The translations under genes were made by a program, and so were the position numbers. Shown here in pieces: positions 1-8,553 of a stretch of DNA of 64,000 nucleotides. Source of the stretch: Flavobacterium gillisiae (GTDB lineage: Bacteria > Bacteroidota > Bacteroidia > Flavobacteriales > Flavobacteriaceae); assembly GCF_900107635.1 (NCBI RefSeq), contig NZ_FNRD01000007.1, positions 62,001 through 126,000 on the forward strand, in the 5' to 3' direction. The notes below the pieces were generated by a model, which was not told where the DNA came from, ran no database searches, and worked only from the letters and a program-made list of their open reading frames with translations. Each line of letters begins with the position of its first letter. Position 1 is the first letter of the stretch.

Positions 1-170
1 TTATCCGTTATTAGATGTTTTGCTTCCATGTATCTTTATAAATGGTAACTACTCATAATAACTCTCTATTGATTTAAATATTTGTCCTAAGCCCTTGAGG
101 AAATAGGGTTGTATTGTGCGAACGATCGTGAAAGTATTAAAACTGGTTGCGCTTAATTGATTTGATTATT

Positions 171-1076
171 TTAAAATATAGCTCTTAATCCTAAATTAAA
201 TGATTGCCCTAAACCGCTGTCGTTGCCTCTAATAAATTTGCTGTACAATGTCTCAACATTTAAGCTTTTTGATAGTTGATATTTTGCACCTAAACCTAAA
301 GCAGTATAATTTTGTGAAAATTTATTGTCAATTTCGATAAGCTGAGCATGTTGTGCAAAAACTAAAGTTGTAAATTTTGAACTTGGAAAATAACTAAGAA
401 ATATACCTGGTGCTAACTCCACGCTAGAATTGGCATAACCGCCATTTGGGTTAATCGTTCCATCTGAGTTTTTATTTTTTTCGCCAAAAAATAATCGAGT
501 TCCTAATTCTGAAAACAATTGAAATTTGGAACCAGGAAAACTATAATCATAAAAAAAACGATTTTGCCAGATATAGCTATTGTTTGCTAAATATCCATTT
601 TGATCACTTTCTTTGCTAAATAACGGAATAAATATAGAACTTTGCATAGAAAAATTGGGTAATGAACTAAAAGGTGCAATCTTAACTGAAGGTGCAATAT
701 GTGATAGTCCTGTTCTTGATTTCCCAATTTCGTTATTAAACGATAAAGGACTTGTAGCACTTTGATTCCCGAATGTATTAGAGCGATATTCTATAATAAA
801 TCCAGCATTAAATTTTTTACTCTCTGAAACACCAGTAAAAACCTCTAATGAGGTGGTGAAAAAGTTGGAGCGAGGCACGTCTATCGTAGTACCGTTTACG
901 TCAGCTTTAGTTTGTGTGTAGAGGTTGTTGAACCATTTAACATCCCACTTTCCATTTTCTAAAAGTTTTGAAGGTGTATAGTTTTGAATATTAGAGGTCT
1001 CGTTTTGTTCTTCACCTTGTGCATGGGTTACTGTAAAAGCAAGAATGAATAATAAGTAAAATAGAGGTTTTAACAT
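171..1076 (-). CDS. Predicted outer-membrane beta-barrel protein
   Basis: This 301-residue protein has a clear signal peptide (hydrophobic residues 4-18 ending in HAQ). The rest alternates short polar and aromatic stretches, as in outer-membrane barrels, and ends in an aromatic residue (LRAIF). I do not recognise a specific family or substrate. It starts at ATG 1076 and is divergent from the Omp85-like gene at 1188 across a 111 bp AT-rich gap that should hold both promoters. The final strand motifs (LGLGAKYQLSKSLNVE) fit a small porin-like or transporter-like barrel. Function is unknown; only the envelope location is supported. Confidence 0.75.
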   Translation of the reverse strand: MLKPLFYLLFILAFTVTHAQGEEQNETSNIQNYTPSKLLENGKWDVKWFNNLYTQTKADVNGTTIDVPRSNFFTTSLEVFTGVSESKKFNAGFIIEYRSNTFGNQSATSPLSFNNEIGKSRTGLSHIAPSVKIAPFSSLPNFSMQSSIFIPLFSKESDQNGYLANNSYIWQNRFFYDYSFPGSKFQLFSELGTRLFFGEKNKNSDGTINPNGGYANSSVELAPGIFLSYFPSSKFTTLVFAQHAQLIEIDNKFSQNYTALGLGAKYQLSKSLNVETLYSKFIRGNDSGLGQSFNLGLRAIF

Positions 1077-1187
1077 TTTTTAAATTTATTAATGAGACGG
1101 ACGGTTTCAGTATTCCTGACAAATATTTTTAATTTTTTTTAAAAAGTTTAATGCTACATTAGCATTCAAAATATTTATAGATACAAT

Positions 1188-2438
1188 ATGAGGTTTATTA
1201 TTCTTTTTATACTTTTTTCGGTTACAATTTTTTCGCAAGAAAAAAAGGTGTCCGAAATCGTAATTAGTAATACTAAAAAAATGAATTCCGACTTTATTTT
1301 GAAAATTATCGAAACGAAAGTAGGAAGTTCTCTTGATAGCTTGAAGGTAGAACGAGATATTGTTATCCTAACTCGATTAAATGGTGTTTCAAAAGTTGAA
1401 TATCAAATTGATCTTTTGACCAATTCAGATTACAAACTAACTCTAAATTTTACAGAAAGTTATACAATTATACCGTTGTTAAATATTTGGACGACAGATG
1501 GATTTGGCTCCTATAGACTTGGGTTGTATGAGTATAATTTTCTTGGGAGAAATACGGTCTTAGGAGGATATTATCAGTATAACGAATTCAACTCTTATGG
1601 GATAAATTTTTCTTCACCTAGTTTATTTTCTGCCAATGTTGGAGCGGAAGCCAATTTTCAAAAATGGAATAGTAAAGAGCCTATTTATTTAAACAACAAC
1701 AAAGCAAATTATCAGTATACTAATACTTCGCTTGAGATTTTAGGAATATATAAGTTTGATTTTCAAAATCTTATAAAGTTTGGAACTACTTTTTTTAATG
1801 AAAAATATAATTATATTGATGGAGCAACTGCTACAGATATTCCTCAGAATTTAGATGTAAACAAGCAATTGTATAAATTGCAATATACTTTTGATAATTT
1901 GAAATATGATTATTTCAAAATCGATGGACTCAAAAGCAATTTATATCTTCAATATGTAGTTTCCCAAAACAATTTTCAAGATAAATTTGTAATTGGCTGG
2001 AATGATTTAATGTATTATAAATTAGTTGGCGCAAACGGGAATTGGGCTTCAAGACTACGACTAGGTTTAGCATCTAATAGTAAGAGCCCATTTGCTCCTT
2101 TTGCGGTTGATAATAATATAAATCTAAGAGGAGTAGGAAATATCATTGATAGGGGAACAGGAACATTAGTTTTAAATTCAGAGTACCGACATACATTATT
2201 CGAAAAAAATAAATTGGCTATTCAAAGCAATTTATTCGTAGATGCAGGAACTTGGCGAAGCCCAGGAGGAAATTTAGATGATTTATTTAGTTCAAATAAC
2301 ATAAAGGTGTATCCTGGTTTTGGTATTCGATTTATCCACAAAAAAATTTATAATGCTATCTTCAGAATTGATTATGGTTATGGCATTACTAAAAATGCTA
2401 ACAATGGAATTGTATTTGGAATTGGCCAATATTTTTAA
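1188..2438 (+). CDS. Omp85/BamA-like outer-membrane protein, single POTRA
   Basis: This 416-residue protein has a signal peptide (MRFIILFILFSVTIFSQ), one POTRA-like segment (about residues 20-95, EIVISNTKKMNSDFILKIIE followed by VERDIVILTRLNG), and a C-terminal barrel with Omp85 features such as NINLRGVGNIIDRGTG and a final aromatic (IGQYF). It is shorter than BamA (about 800 residues, five POTRAs), so it belongs to the small Omp85-related surface antigen group. A role in assembling or exporting an envelope component is inferred from family only. It converges on the TIGR04283 gene, with 5 bp between the stops. Confidence 0.8.
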   Translation: MRFIILFILFSVTIFSQEKKVSEIVISNTKKMNSDFILKIIETKVGSSLDSLKVERDIVILTRLNGVSKVEYQIDLLTNSDYKLTLNFTESYTIIPLLNIWTTDGFGSYRLGLYEYNFLGRNTVLGGYYQYNEFNSYGINFSSPSLFSANVGAEANFQKWNSKEPIYLNNNKANYQYTNTSLEILGIYKFDFQNLIKFGTTFFNEKYNYIDGATATDIPQNLDVNKQLYKLQYTFDNLKYDYFKIDGLKSNLYLQYVVSQNNFQDKFVIGWNDLMYYKLVGANGNWASRLRLGLASNSKSPFAPFAVDNNINLRGVGNIIDRGTGTLVLNSEYRHTLFEKNKLAIQSNLFVDAGTWRSPGGNLDDLFSSNNIKVYPGFGIRFIHKKIYNAIFRIDYGYGITKNANNGIVFGIGQYF

Positions 2439-2443
2439 GAGGG

Positions 2444-3136
2444 TTACTGAACATGTTTTTTATAATAATTCAACATACTTTCCGCAGAATGTCCTAGTAT
2501 TCGTTTTAGATGAATAATACTAAAATGGTATTGTAGACGCCAAACTCCATTCTGTTGATACCTTCTGGCGGAAGTAATTACATAATCAGGAATCACGACA
2601 AATTGTTTTTTGGCGTAAAGCCTTGAAATAATTTCATTATCCTCATAAATGATAAACTGCTCATCAAAACCGTTTATTTCTTCAAATAATTTTTTGGTTA
2701 CAAATAACGATTGATCTCCACCGCGGCAGGAAATATGATTGAATCGAGTGAACCATTGCGAAACTATTAAAACGGGATGTCTGTAATCAAATTTCATTCT
2801 GAAACAGCCACCGAGACTTCCTTTTTGAGCTTGTTTTAAAACAAGTAAATCAAAATTATTAGGAGGATAACTATCACAATGCAAAAAGTACAAAATTGCT
2901 CCAGAAGCGACTCTCGCTCCAGCATTCAGTTGTATTGCCCTTCCTTTTTCTGACGAAATTAAAATGGTATTAGAATGTTTCAAAACTTCCTTTTGCGAAC
3001 CGTCTATACTGCCGCCATCCACTATAATTATTTCGTAGTCTATTGTTTTGGAAATCGAATCTTCTATATGCAACAGAAGTCGAGCAATAGCATCGACTTC
3101 ATTAAAAATTGGGATTATTATCGAAATTTTATTCAT
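2444..3136 (-). CDS. TIGR04283 family glycosyltransferase (rSAM/selenodomain-associated transferase 2)
   Basis: The 230 residues form a GT-A family 2 glycosyltransferase: N-terminal ISIIIPIFNE, then EIIIVDGGSIDGS, the metal-binding acidic motif HCDSYPP in place of DxD, GGDQSLFV, and NGFDEQFIIYED. The pattern matches the TIGR04283 group, found beside radical-SAM/selenodomain and arsenosugar-type genes. Its start overlaps the DUF547 stop by 8 bp, so the two are translationally coupled. It is the last gene of a five-gene leftward operon that also contains the TIGR04282 partner. The acceptor substrate is unknown. Confidence 0.85.
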   Translation of the reverse strand: MNKISIIIPIFNEVDAIARLLLHIEDSISKTIDYEIIIVDGGSIDGSQKEVLKHSNTILISSEKGRAIQLNAGARVASGAILYFLHCDSYPPNNFDLLVLKQAQKGSLGGCFRMKFDYRHPVLIVSQWFTRFNHISCRGGDQSLFVTKKLFEEINGFDEQFIIYEDNEIISRLYAKKQFVVIPDYVITSARRYQQNGVWRLQYHFSIIHLKRILGHSAESMLNYYKKHVQ

Positions 3137-3887
3137 TCAAACTCCAATTGTAATCTTTGTAATTTACTTTTGCTTTACTACTAATTTTGACTGTGCTATA
3201 TTGATTTAAAAAATCAATAACAGAACCTTTACTCTTAAAATCACCGGCAAACCAATCAAATATTTTTGAAATTTCAATTTTATTTGCTGTTATTGTATTC
3301 TTAGTTTTATCATTAATAAAACTTTTTGATACAGCGGCTAATTGCTGGTCTAATTTTGCTGCAGTATATGCCTCATTAAGTAAATTAGGACAAGAAAATG
3401 AAGCGCAATTGATGGCAAAATGGATTCTTGGTTCGTCCATTTTACGAAGTATTTCATGTTCTATTTCTTCTAAACTGTATTTTTTGTTTCCTAAGGAAAA
3501 GAATTTTTTACCCCAAGGATCATTAATGTCCTTTATGCTTTTAGTTGGATAATTGTCTAAAATTAATTTTACGGTATAGGCATTGTATGCATTGATCCAA
3601 TAGGCTAGTGTGGCGTTTTTAGACCATGTTTTTGTAGGGACATTTCCGGATAACTCATTAAGATACGCCTGTAATTCTTTGCTGTCTTTTTGAAATCCCT
3701 TGTAATTTACATTTCCGTTTTTAGAAACATTTTTCTGTAGTAATGTATTCCACTTAGCATGATTCATAGTCTGCGCATCTGCTGTAGTAGTAGTTTGATA
3801 TGCTGCAGTTGGAATTTCATTATTGTCTTTATTTTTTCCACAAGAAAGAAGTGGCAATAGAAGTAGTGTTAAAAAATATGTTTTCAT
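3129..3887 (-). CDS. DUF547 domain lipoprotein
   Basis: The start chosen is ATG 3887, eight codons inside the longest frame, because it gives a canonical lipoprotein signal (MKTYFLTLLLLPLLSC, lipobox LLSC). The mature protein carries a DUF547 domain: WNTLLQKNVSKNGNVNYKGF, YWINAYNAYTVKLIL, PWGKKFFSLG, DEPRIHFAINCASFSCPNL. The family is common in Bacteroidota and often sits beside TIGR04282/TIGR04283 transferases, as here. No activity is assigned with confidence; the conserved His and Cys residues (HFAINCASFSCP) would suit a papain-like or metal site. It overlaps the downstream transferase by 8 bp. Confidence 0.85.
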   Translation of the reverse strand: MKTYFLTLLLLPLLSCGKNKDNNEIPTAAYQTTTTADAQTMNHAKWNTLLQKNVSKNGNVNYKGFQKDSKELQAYLNELSGNVPTKTWSKNATLAYWINAYNAYTVKLILDNYPTKSIKDINDPWGKKFFSLGNKKYSLEEIEHEILRKMDEPRIHFAINCASFSCPNLLNEAYTAAKLDQQLAAVSKSFINDKTKNTITANKIEISKIFDWFAGDFKSKGSVIDFLNQYSTVKISSKAKVNYKDYNWSLNE

Positions 3888-3952
3888 CGTTGTTATTTTT
3901 AAATTATACAAGTATAGACAGTGATAAAAGTCGTTCCTGACAAAAAAGGTGA

Positions 3953-4825
3953 TTATTTCTTTAAAGGATACATTTCTTGTTCAATAAAATCTTTAGGGAA
4001 CTCGTTTTCATCGTCAAAACCAAGTTCGATATCTCTTCCATCACTAGGTATGTAGTTGGTTTTAAAGATATAATCCCATAAACTTAATGAAATTCCAAAG
4101 TTGACTCCATATTTATTAGGTATTTCTTTACTGTGGTGCCAAATGTGCATTTTGGGGTTATTCAAGATGTATTTTAGAAAACCGTAGTCCCAACCTATAT
4201 TAGCATGGTTTAAATGGCCTATCGCAATCGAGATGAAATGTACAATAAAGACATCCTCAAGGTTTACACCTCCCACAAGAATAATAGGAATGTACAGTAT
4301 GGATTTGTAAACCAATGGTTCCATCCAATTGTATCTAAAATGGGCAGCAAAACCCATTTCTTTTACGCTGTGGTGAGTTTTATGAATTTTCCATAAAAAA
4401 GGAATTGTATGCAGTAAACGATGCACGTTCCATTGCAGGAAATCGCTAATGAGGAAGAATACAAATAAAGCTAATGGTTTAGAGAGCTCAGATATAGAAA
4501 ACAGCTGAATAGACATTAATTCGAGTCCAAATAAATGGAGTACGTCATTAAGGAACTGTTCCATTACATTAGATAATGCAATAAGCAGAATTAAATTGAG
4601 TAAGAAAAAATTGAAAAATAGGTAGAATAAATCCAACCAGAAATCTTTACGAAAAATGGCTTGTTGTTTTCTCCAAGGGAAAATAAGTTCAAGGATCCAT
4701 ACGACCAAAGAAATGGCAATTAATCCGTAAAAGTAGTTGTCCCAGTTCCAGTATAAAATTTCGTTCTTTAGGTAATTAAAATAACCGCTGTAGGAATTCA
4801 GTAGTATGTCAATGTATTTTTCCAT
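3953..4825 (-). CDS. Sterol desaturase / fatty acid hydroxylase family membrane protein
   Basis: This 290-residue integral membrane protein has at least four hydrophobic segments and the di-iron histidine motifs of the fatty acid hydroxylase superfamily: HRLLH, HKTHH, HLNHAN and HIWHH. These enzymes use O2 to hydroxylate or desaturate lipid acyl chains or related substrates at the membrane. The gene sits in the middle of the leftward operon, 41 bp from the DUF547 gene and 51 bp from the TIGR04282 gene. This suggests that a lipid or glycolipid product is modified together with the sugar transferases. The substrate cannot be deduced. Confidence 0.88.
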   Translation of the reverse strand: MEKYIDILLNSYSGYFNYLKNEILYWNWDNYFYGLIAISLVVWILELIFPWRKQQAIFRKDFWLDLFYLFFNFFLLNLILLIALSNVMEQFLNDVLHLFGLELMSIQLFSISELSKPLALFVFFLISDFLQWNVHRLLHTIPFLWKIHKTHHSVKEMGFAAHFRYNWMEPLVYKSILYIPIILVGGVNLEDVFIVHFISIAIGHLNHANIGWDYGFLKYILNNPKMHIWHHSKEIPNKYGVNFGISLSLWDYIFKTNYIPSDGRDIELGFDDENEFPKDFIEQEMYPLKK

Positions 4826-4876
4826 TTTTTTGCAATGCGTATTTCAAGGTTTAACGATATTTTTTATCTCTTTTAT

Positions 4877-5488
4877 TTATGAAGTGATGTTTAAAGTAGC
4901 TATGTCATAGGAGCTTCGTTCTAAATCTTCAAATGTGTCTATATCATTCAAAGTATCTAAAAGGCCTACTTTTTTATTCTCCAAATCTCTCATGGTCGCT
5001 TTAAAAACACTAGCTGTTCCCCAGTCTTTATTCTGGAAGATAGCGTGGTTGTCTTTTTTTAATCCTAATAAATAATAACCGCCATCTTCTGCAGGGCCAA
5101 TTACTACTTCATGATTTAAAAGTTCTTTAAAAGCAGTTTCAATAATAATCGCTTTTAAGTCAAATAGGTCACTACCTACAATAATACATTTTTGGTACCC
5201 CATTTCAAAAAGGGTTTTAAATGCATCGTGCATCCGCTGCCCTAAATCACCATTAGATTGTAGCTTTTTTTGATAAAACGCACCAGACCAAATGTCAACT
5301 TCTACAATTTCGGAGTCATAAAATACAAATTTATCGCAGTCGATAGCCTGAGTTTCATTCCTCGTGTGTAGTAGTAAATCATTGTAAACGGTCAAAGCCT
5401 TTTCGTTACCAATAGTTTTTGCTAGTCTAGTTTTTACTTTTCCTAATTCAGGATTACGAGTGAAAATGAGTAGAGCATTAGTCTTCAT
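4877..5488 (-). CDS. TIGR04282 family nucleotidyltransferase-like (rSAM/selenodomain-associated transferase 1, DUF2064)
   Basis: The 203-residue protein has a Rossmann-type GT-A fold: LIFTRNPELGKVKTRLAKTIG at the N terminus, IIVGSDLFDL, then EVVIGPAEDGGYYLLGL and a C-terminal NDIDTFEDL. These are hallmarks of TIGR04282/DUF2064. Members co-occur with TIGR04283, as here. The first residues overlap the upstream rhodanese gene by 11 bp, so translation is probably coupled. The radical-SAM selenodomain partner that names the family is not in this window. The sugar nucleotide and product are unknown. Confidence 0.88.
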   Translation of the reverse strand: MKTNALLIFTRNPELGKVKTRLAKTIGNEKALTVYNDLLLHTRNETQAIDCDKFVFYDSEIVEVDIWSGAFYQKKLQSNGDLGQRMHDAFKTLFEMGYQKCIIVGSDLFDLKAIIIETAFKELLNHEVVIGPAEDGGYYLLGLKKDNHAIFQNKDWGTASVFKATMRDLENKKVGLLDTLNDIDTFEDLERSSYDIATLNITS

Positions 5489-5972
5489 AAACCTTAATTC
5501 CTTTGGTTAAATAAACACTCCATGCTTTATTATAAGCGTGTACGCTGTCTGTTACTTTATTTTGATTGTTCACTACTTTCCCGCCATTATTCTTATATTC
5601 AAATATTCCTCCGTACAAATTGTAGACATTTTTGTACCCTAATTTTTGTAATTTCTCACCTATTTGCTCACTTCGCACACCAATGGAGCAATAGACAATT
5701 ATTGTGGCGTCTTTGTCTTTGACTTTTGAAGTAACATTGTTAGATACAAAATGATCGAAGCCTACGGGAATAGCTCCTTGAATGTGACTTACTTTGTATT
5801 CTTTTGGTTCTCTGGCATCCAAGAAAACTAGATTCGTTTTCTCTTTCAATTCATTGACTTTAATATAGGGAACAGTTTCTTTATTCAGTTTTTTCAAAAC
5901 CTGCGGAATGCTATTCTGTGCAGAAAGCATTATTGAAAAAAAGAAACTAATAAAATAGATATAGAGGCGCAT
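5478..5972 (-). CDS. Periplasmic rhodanese-like sulfurtransferase
   Basis: The 164-residue protein has a signal peptide (MRLYIYFISFFFSIMLSAQ) and one rhodanese domain (about residues 35-130): FLDAREPKEYKVSHIQGAIP, then the active-site loop YCSIGVRS with the catalytic cysteine, and LYGGIFEYKN. The substrate-binding loop is C-S-I-G-V-R, typical of single-domain rhodaneses. It is the first gene of the operon leading to TIGR04282, the hydroxylase, DUF547 and TIGR04283. Export of the protein argues for a role in periplasmic sulfur or persulfide handling, but this is inference. Confidence 0.9.
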   Translation of the reverse strand: MRLYIYFISFFFSIMLSAQNSIPQVLKKLNKETVPYIKVNELKEKTNLVFLDAREPKEYKVSHIQGAIPVGFDHFVSNNVTSKVKDKDATIIVYCSIGVRSEQIGEKLQKLGYKNVYNLYGGIFEYKNNGGKVVNNQNKVTDSVHAYNKAWSVYLTKGIKVYED

Positions 5973-6389
5973 AGTAATTTTTTATAAAGGTATTTAATTT
6001 ATTAGACGTCTAAAAACTTATTTACTGACAGTGTGAATTTAAAATGCGATAGAATATAAATAGAGCGCTAAGGTGATGCCATTTAAAATCTGCCAATTCC
6101 TTATTTTTGAGTTAGCATATCGGTTGATAAAGCTAAAATTGCCAGAGTGTATAATTTTTAAGACGATATTAAAGACTTTCACGATAGAATGCAATTGTGT
6201 TGAAATTATTATAAATATTAGGGAGTAATTTATATAATCTATTGCAGACCAATATAGAGAATAGCAAACTTGGTTATTTTAATAAGGTATTTACCTCTAA
6301 AATTTTATAGCGAATCTTTATAAATGCAATTTATTTATTCGTAAATTAGCAATGGCTATTGCCAAAATTATTAACTAATAGATACTACT
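5973..6389. other. Intergenic region, no gene seen
   Basis: This is a 417 bp AT-rich gap between the divergent rhodanese operon and the lipoprotein gene at 6390. No coding potential, tRNA or strong hairpin was recognised. It must contain promoters for both directions. Confidence 0.5.
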
Positions 6390-6866
6390 ATGAAAAACTT
6401 AGGCCTTTTTTGTTTGCTGTTAACTTGTATTGGACTCGAAAGTTGTAAAAATAATCAAAGTGAAAAACTCATTAAAGCTAAGGAAGCTGTAGAGATAGTA
6501 AGCGTAGAGTGCTATAAAGCGATTTATGAAGAAGATACGCTTGATTTGAAAATCAATACTTTCAAAAATGGAGAAATAACAGGTGATATGGATATGGCAA
6601 TTGCTAATATGCCGAAGAAGGTTGGTGAAATCGCCGGAGAATTTCGTGGCGATACATTATTTGCCAGCTATACCTTTACCCAAGGTGGGTATACGGAGAA
6701 AACGTATAAGAATCCAATGGCATTTCTAAAGCGTGGTGACGAACTCATTTTAGGAAATGGGCAAATCCAAATCACGTTGGGAGCTTCTCATTTTGTTAAA
6801 GGTGAGCCGATCGATTTTGATAAAGTAAAATATAAATTTACCGCTGTTGACTGCGTTGATAAATAA
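6390..6866 (+). CDS. Small lipoprotein of unknown function
   Basis: The 158-residue protein has a lipoprotein signal with lipobox LESC (residues 16-19), giving an acylated Cys followed by KNNQSEK. The mature part (LDLKINTFKNGEITGDMDMAI, then FRGDTLFASYTFTQGG) resembles small Bacteroidota lipoproteins that form a single beta-rich domain. I do not recognise a named family. It is monocistronic, with a strong terminator starting 8 bp after the stop codon. Confidence 0.8.
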   Translation: MKNLGLFCLLLTCIGLESCKNNQSEKLIKAKEAVEIVSVECYKAIYEEDTLDLKINTFKNGEITGDMDMAIANMPKKVGEIAGEFRGDTLFASYTFTQGGYTEKTYKNPMAFLKRGDELILGNGQIQITLGASHFVKGEPIDFDKVKYKFTAVDCVDK

Positions 6867-6873
6867 TCACTAG

Positions 6874-6904
6874 AAAAGGGGAGAGCAATCTTCCCTTTTT
6901 TTAT
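6874..6904 (+). terminator. Rho-independent terminator after the 6390 lipoprotein gene
   Basis: An 11 bp stem (AAAAGGGGAGA paired with TCTTCCCTTTT, with one G-U pair) is closed by a GCAA tetraloop (6885-6888) and runs into a T tract. It lies just after the stop codon at 6866. Confidence 0.85.
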
Positions 6905-6946
6905 TTATTATGCAGATTAACTCTAGCGGAGGTATTCGATAAAAAC

Positions 6947-7171
6947 TCAAAAATTGACTTTACCATATAATTTCATCTGTGTTTTATAGTTAAGGACGAT
7001 GTAAATGGCAAAAGAAAATGCCATCTCAATAAGGATGTACTGAGACCTATCTAAAAGCAGAGAAACTGCAGTAATCAAAAGTACGATTATGGTGTTTATT
7101 ATTCTGTATTTACCGTTTTCAGGAGTATTAATGGCATATGCTGTTTGTTTTCCAATATATAGAAGCAGCAT
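6947..7171 (-). CDS. Short hypothetical membrane protein, possibly a fragment
   Basis: The 74-residue frame from the first ATG (7171) contains two hydrophobic segments (IINTIIVLLITAVSLLL and EMAFSFAIYIVL). The reading frame continues upstream only through a TTG at 7201. The 5' flank is the start of an unrelated SRPBCC-like gene in another frame, so this may be the tail of a protein that has lost its N terminus. No family is recognised. It may be a real small gene or a decaying remnant. Confidence 0.35.
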   Translation of the reverse strand: MLLLYIGKQTAYAINTPENGKYRIINTIIVLLITAVSLLLDRSQYILIEMAFSFAIYIVLNYKTQMKLYGKVNF

Positions 7172-7247
7172 TCTTGATACTTCGCGAAAGATCAAAAACA
7201 ACTTTCTTGTCGGGATTTATTTCAGTTGCTAATTCAATTTTAGGCAT
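7128..7247 (-). pseudogene. N-terminal remnant of an SRPBCC-superfamily protein
   Basis: From ATG 7247 the frame reads MPKIELATEINPDKKVVFDL followed by SRSIK. This closely resembles the start of Bacteroidota SRPBCC (START-like ligand-binding) proteins, which begin with a beta strand and a DLSRSID motif. After about 25 residues the match ends and the frame stops at 7128. The rest of the domain (about 130 residues) is absent, so only the 5' end survives, fused to unrelated DNA. Family assignment rests on this short motif. Confidence 0.45.
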
Positions 7248-7407
7248 GATGGTAAATATTTGATTTCTAAGGCACTGTCACTTTAAGACTTTTGTTTTGG
7301 TCGATGCGAGTGATTATTACAGCAAAATGAGATCTAGTAAAAGTATGATATCTTGTTGTTAAGTTCTATAACCTACTCATTTTATACGGTATTGTAAGAG
7401 GTGTTTA

Positions 7408-7992
7408 TTAGATTCCGTAAGGTTTTGATGGTAATTCGTCCAGCCAATCTCTTCCATATTTTTTATTTAAATATTCTGAAATCATCTGATTGTTTTTAGT
7501 CGCTCTTTTAAAGGAAAATGGGTCGATTGCACAATTCTCGATAATCAGACCAATTCCATATTTCTCTTTGAAATTTAAATATTCTAGCGGTATTTTATTA
7601 TCTATTCCGTGAATAATAAAATTTAAATTTCTATCAATATCGTATAATCTAGCTGTTTCATTTACATTTTTAAAAGGGTCGATATCCATTTTGTTACCTT
7701 CTTCATCGTAATAAGAAATAATTCTAGTTAAATTACCATTATGCCATTCCTGTTCGGAATAAATAGAACCGTTAGTATGATACGATTTCCATATTCCAGC
7801 CTTCTTACCCTCTATAAAAGTCCCAATTTGTTCTCGATTACCATTCTCATAGAAAAGTTTCCATTTCCCATGTTTTATATTATTAGTAATTTTCCCTTTC
7901 GCTTTTAGGTTTCCATTTTGATAAAAGTCCTTTTGTACAGTGCAAGAAATCAATGTCAAAATTGTTATAATTACAAGGAACAGTTTTTTCAT
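7408..7992 (-). CDS. MORN-repeat lipoprotein
   Basis: The 194-residue protein has a lipoprotein signal (MKKLFLVIITILTLISC) followed by about four MORN-type repeats (FYQNGNLKAKGKI, GKWKLFYENGNREQIGTF, GIWKSYHTNGSIYSEQEW, NGNLTRIISYYDEEGNK), as in the YwqK-like group common in Bacteroidota. The C-terminal 90 residues (ARLYDIDRNLNFIIHGIDNK onward) are not recognised. It is probably outer-membrane anchored. MORN repeats in these proteins are structural or binding modules, and no activity is implied. It is monocistronic. Confidence 0.75.
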   Translation of the reverse strand: MKKLFLVIITILTLISCTVQKDFYQNGNLKAKGKITNNIKHGKWKLFYENGNREQIGTFIEGKKAGIWKSYHTNGSIYSEQEWHNGNLTRIISYYDEEGNKMDIDPFKNVNETARLYDIDRNLNFIIHGIDNKIPLEYLNFKEKYGIGLIIENCAIDPFSFKRATKNNQMISEYLNKKYGRDWLDELPSKPYGI

Positions 7993-8553
7993 AATTTTTT
8001 ATTTTATGTTAATCTTGAATGTGTACCAAGCGGTGTATTTGCATGTGAAATGTTATAGACTATTAGAATAGCTAAAGTATAAATAAAATTGTACCAACAC
8101 TATCTAATTGATTTTTTATTTACTTCGTTTTTTCTCGCGTATAGAAGTCTGTTTTTCAATGGTTTTGGTACTTTAAATCCCGATAAATCATTGTTCTAAT
8201 CTTAAAATATTCGCACTTTCTATTAAGAGAGTTACAGGTCATAGCCTGCGTATGTGGGTTAGTTTAGTAATCATATTTACCAAGGTATAAGATATTGTAT
8301 TGAATCGAGTCGAATTCCTTTTTACAAGTTGCTTTATATTAATTTACGTCGATGCAAACGCTTTGTTCTTTGATATCTGTTGATACTTGAAGGAAGAGAA
8401 CCATCACAAATATTTATAAAGACATGCCGTTAGGATAATTCTCATCTATAAAATCGTACTATACTTCTATAGATTCTAGGCAAACTTCTATTTTGATTTA
8501 TAAACGATGAGATTAATTTAATCTTTGTTTTTTTAAAATTAAACATTTATAAA
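7993..8553. other. Intergenic region, no gene seen
   Basis: This 561 bp gap lies upstream of the efflux operon. No convincing coding frame was seen on either strand. It should carry the promoter of the tolC-like gene at 8554. No clear repeats were detected. Confidence 0.5.

Noticed and set aside
2320..2517. 65-residue frame at the end of the Omp85-like gene
   Set aside because: Out-of-frame overlap across the convergent gene stops; no support.
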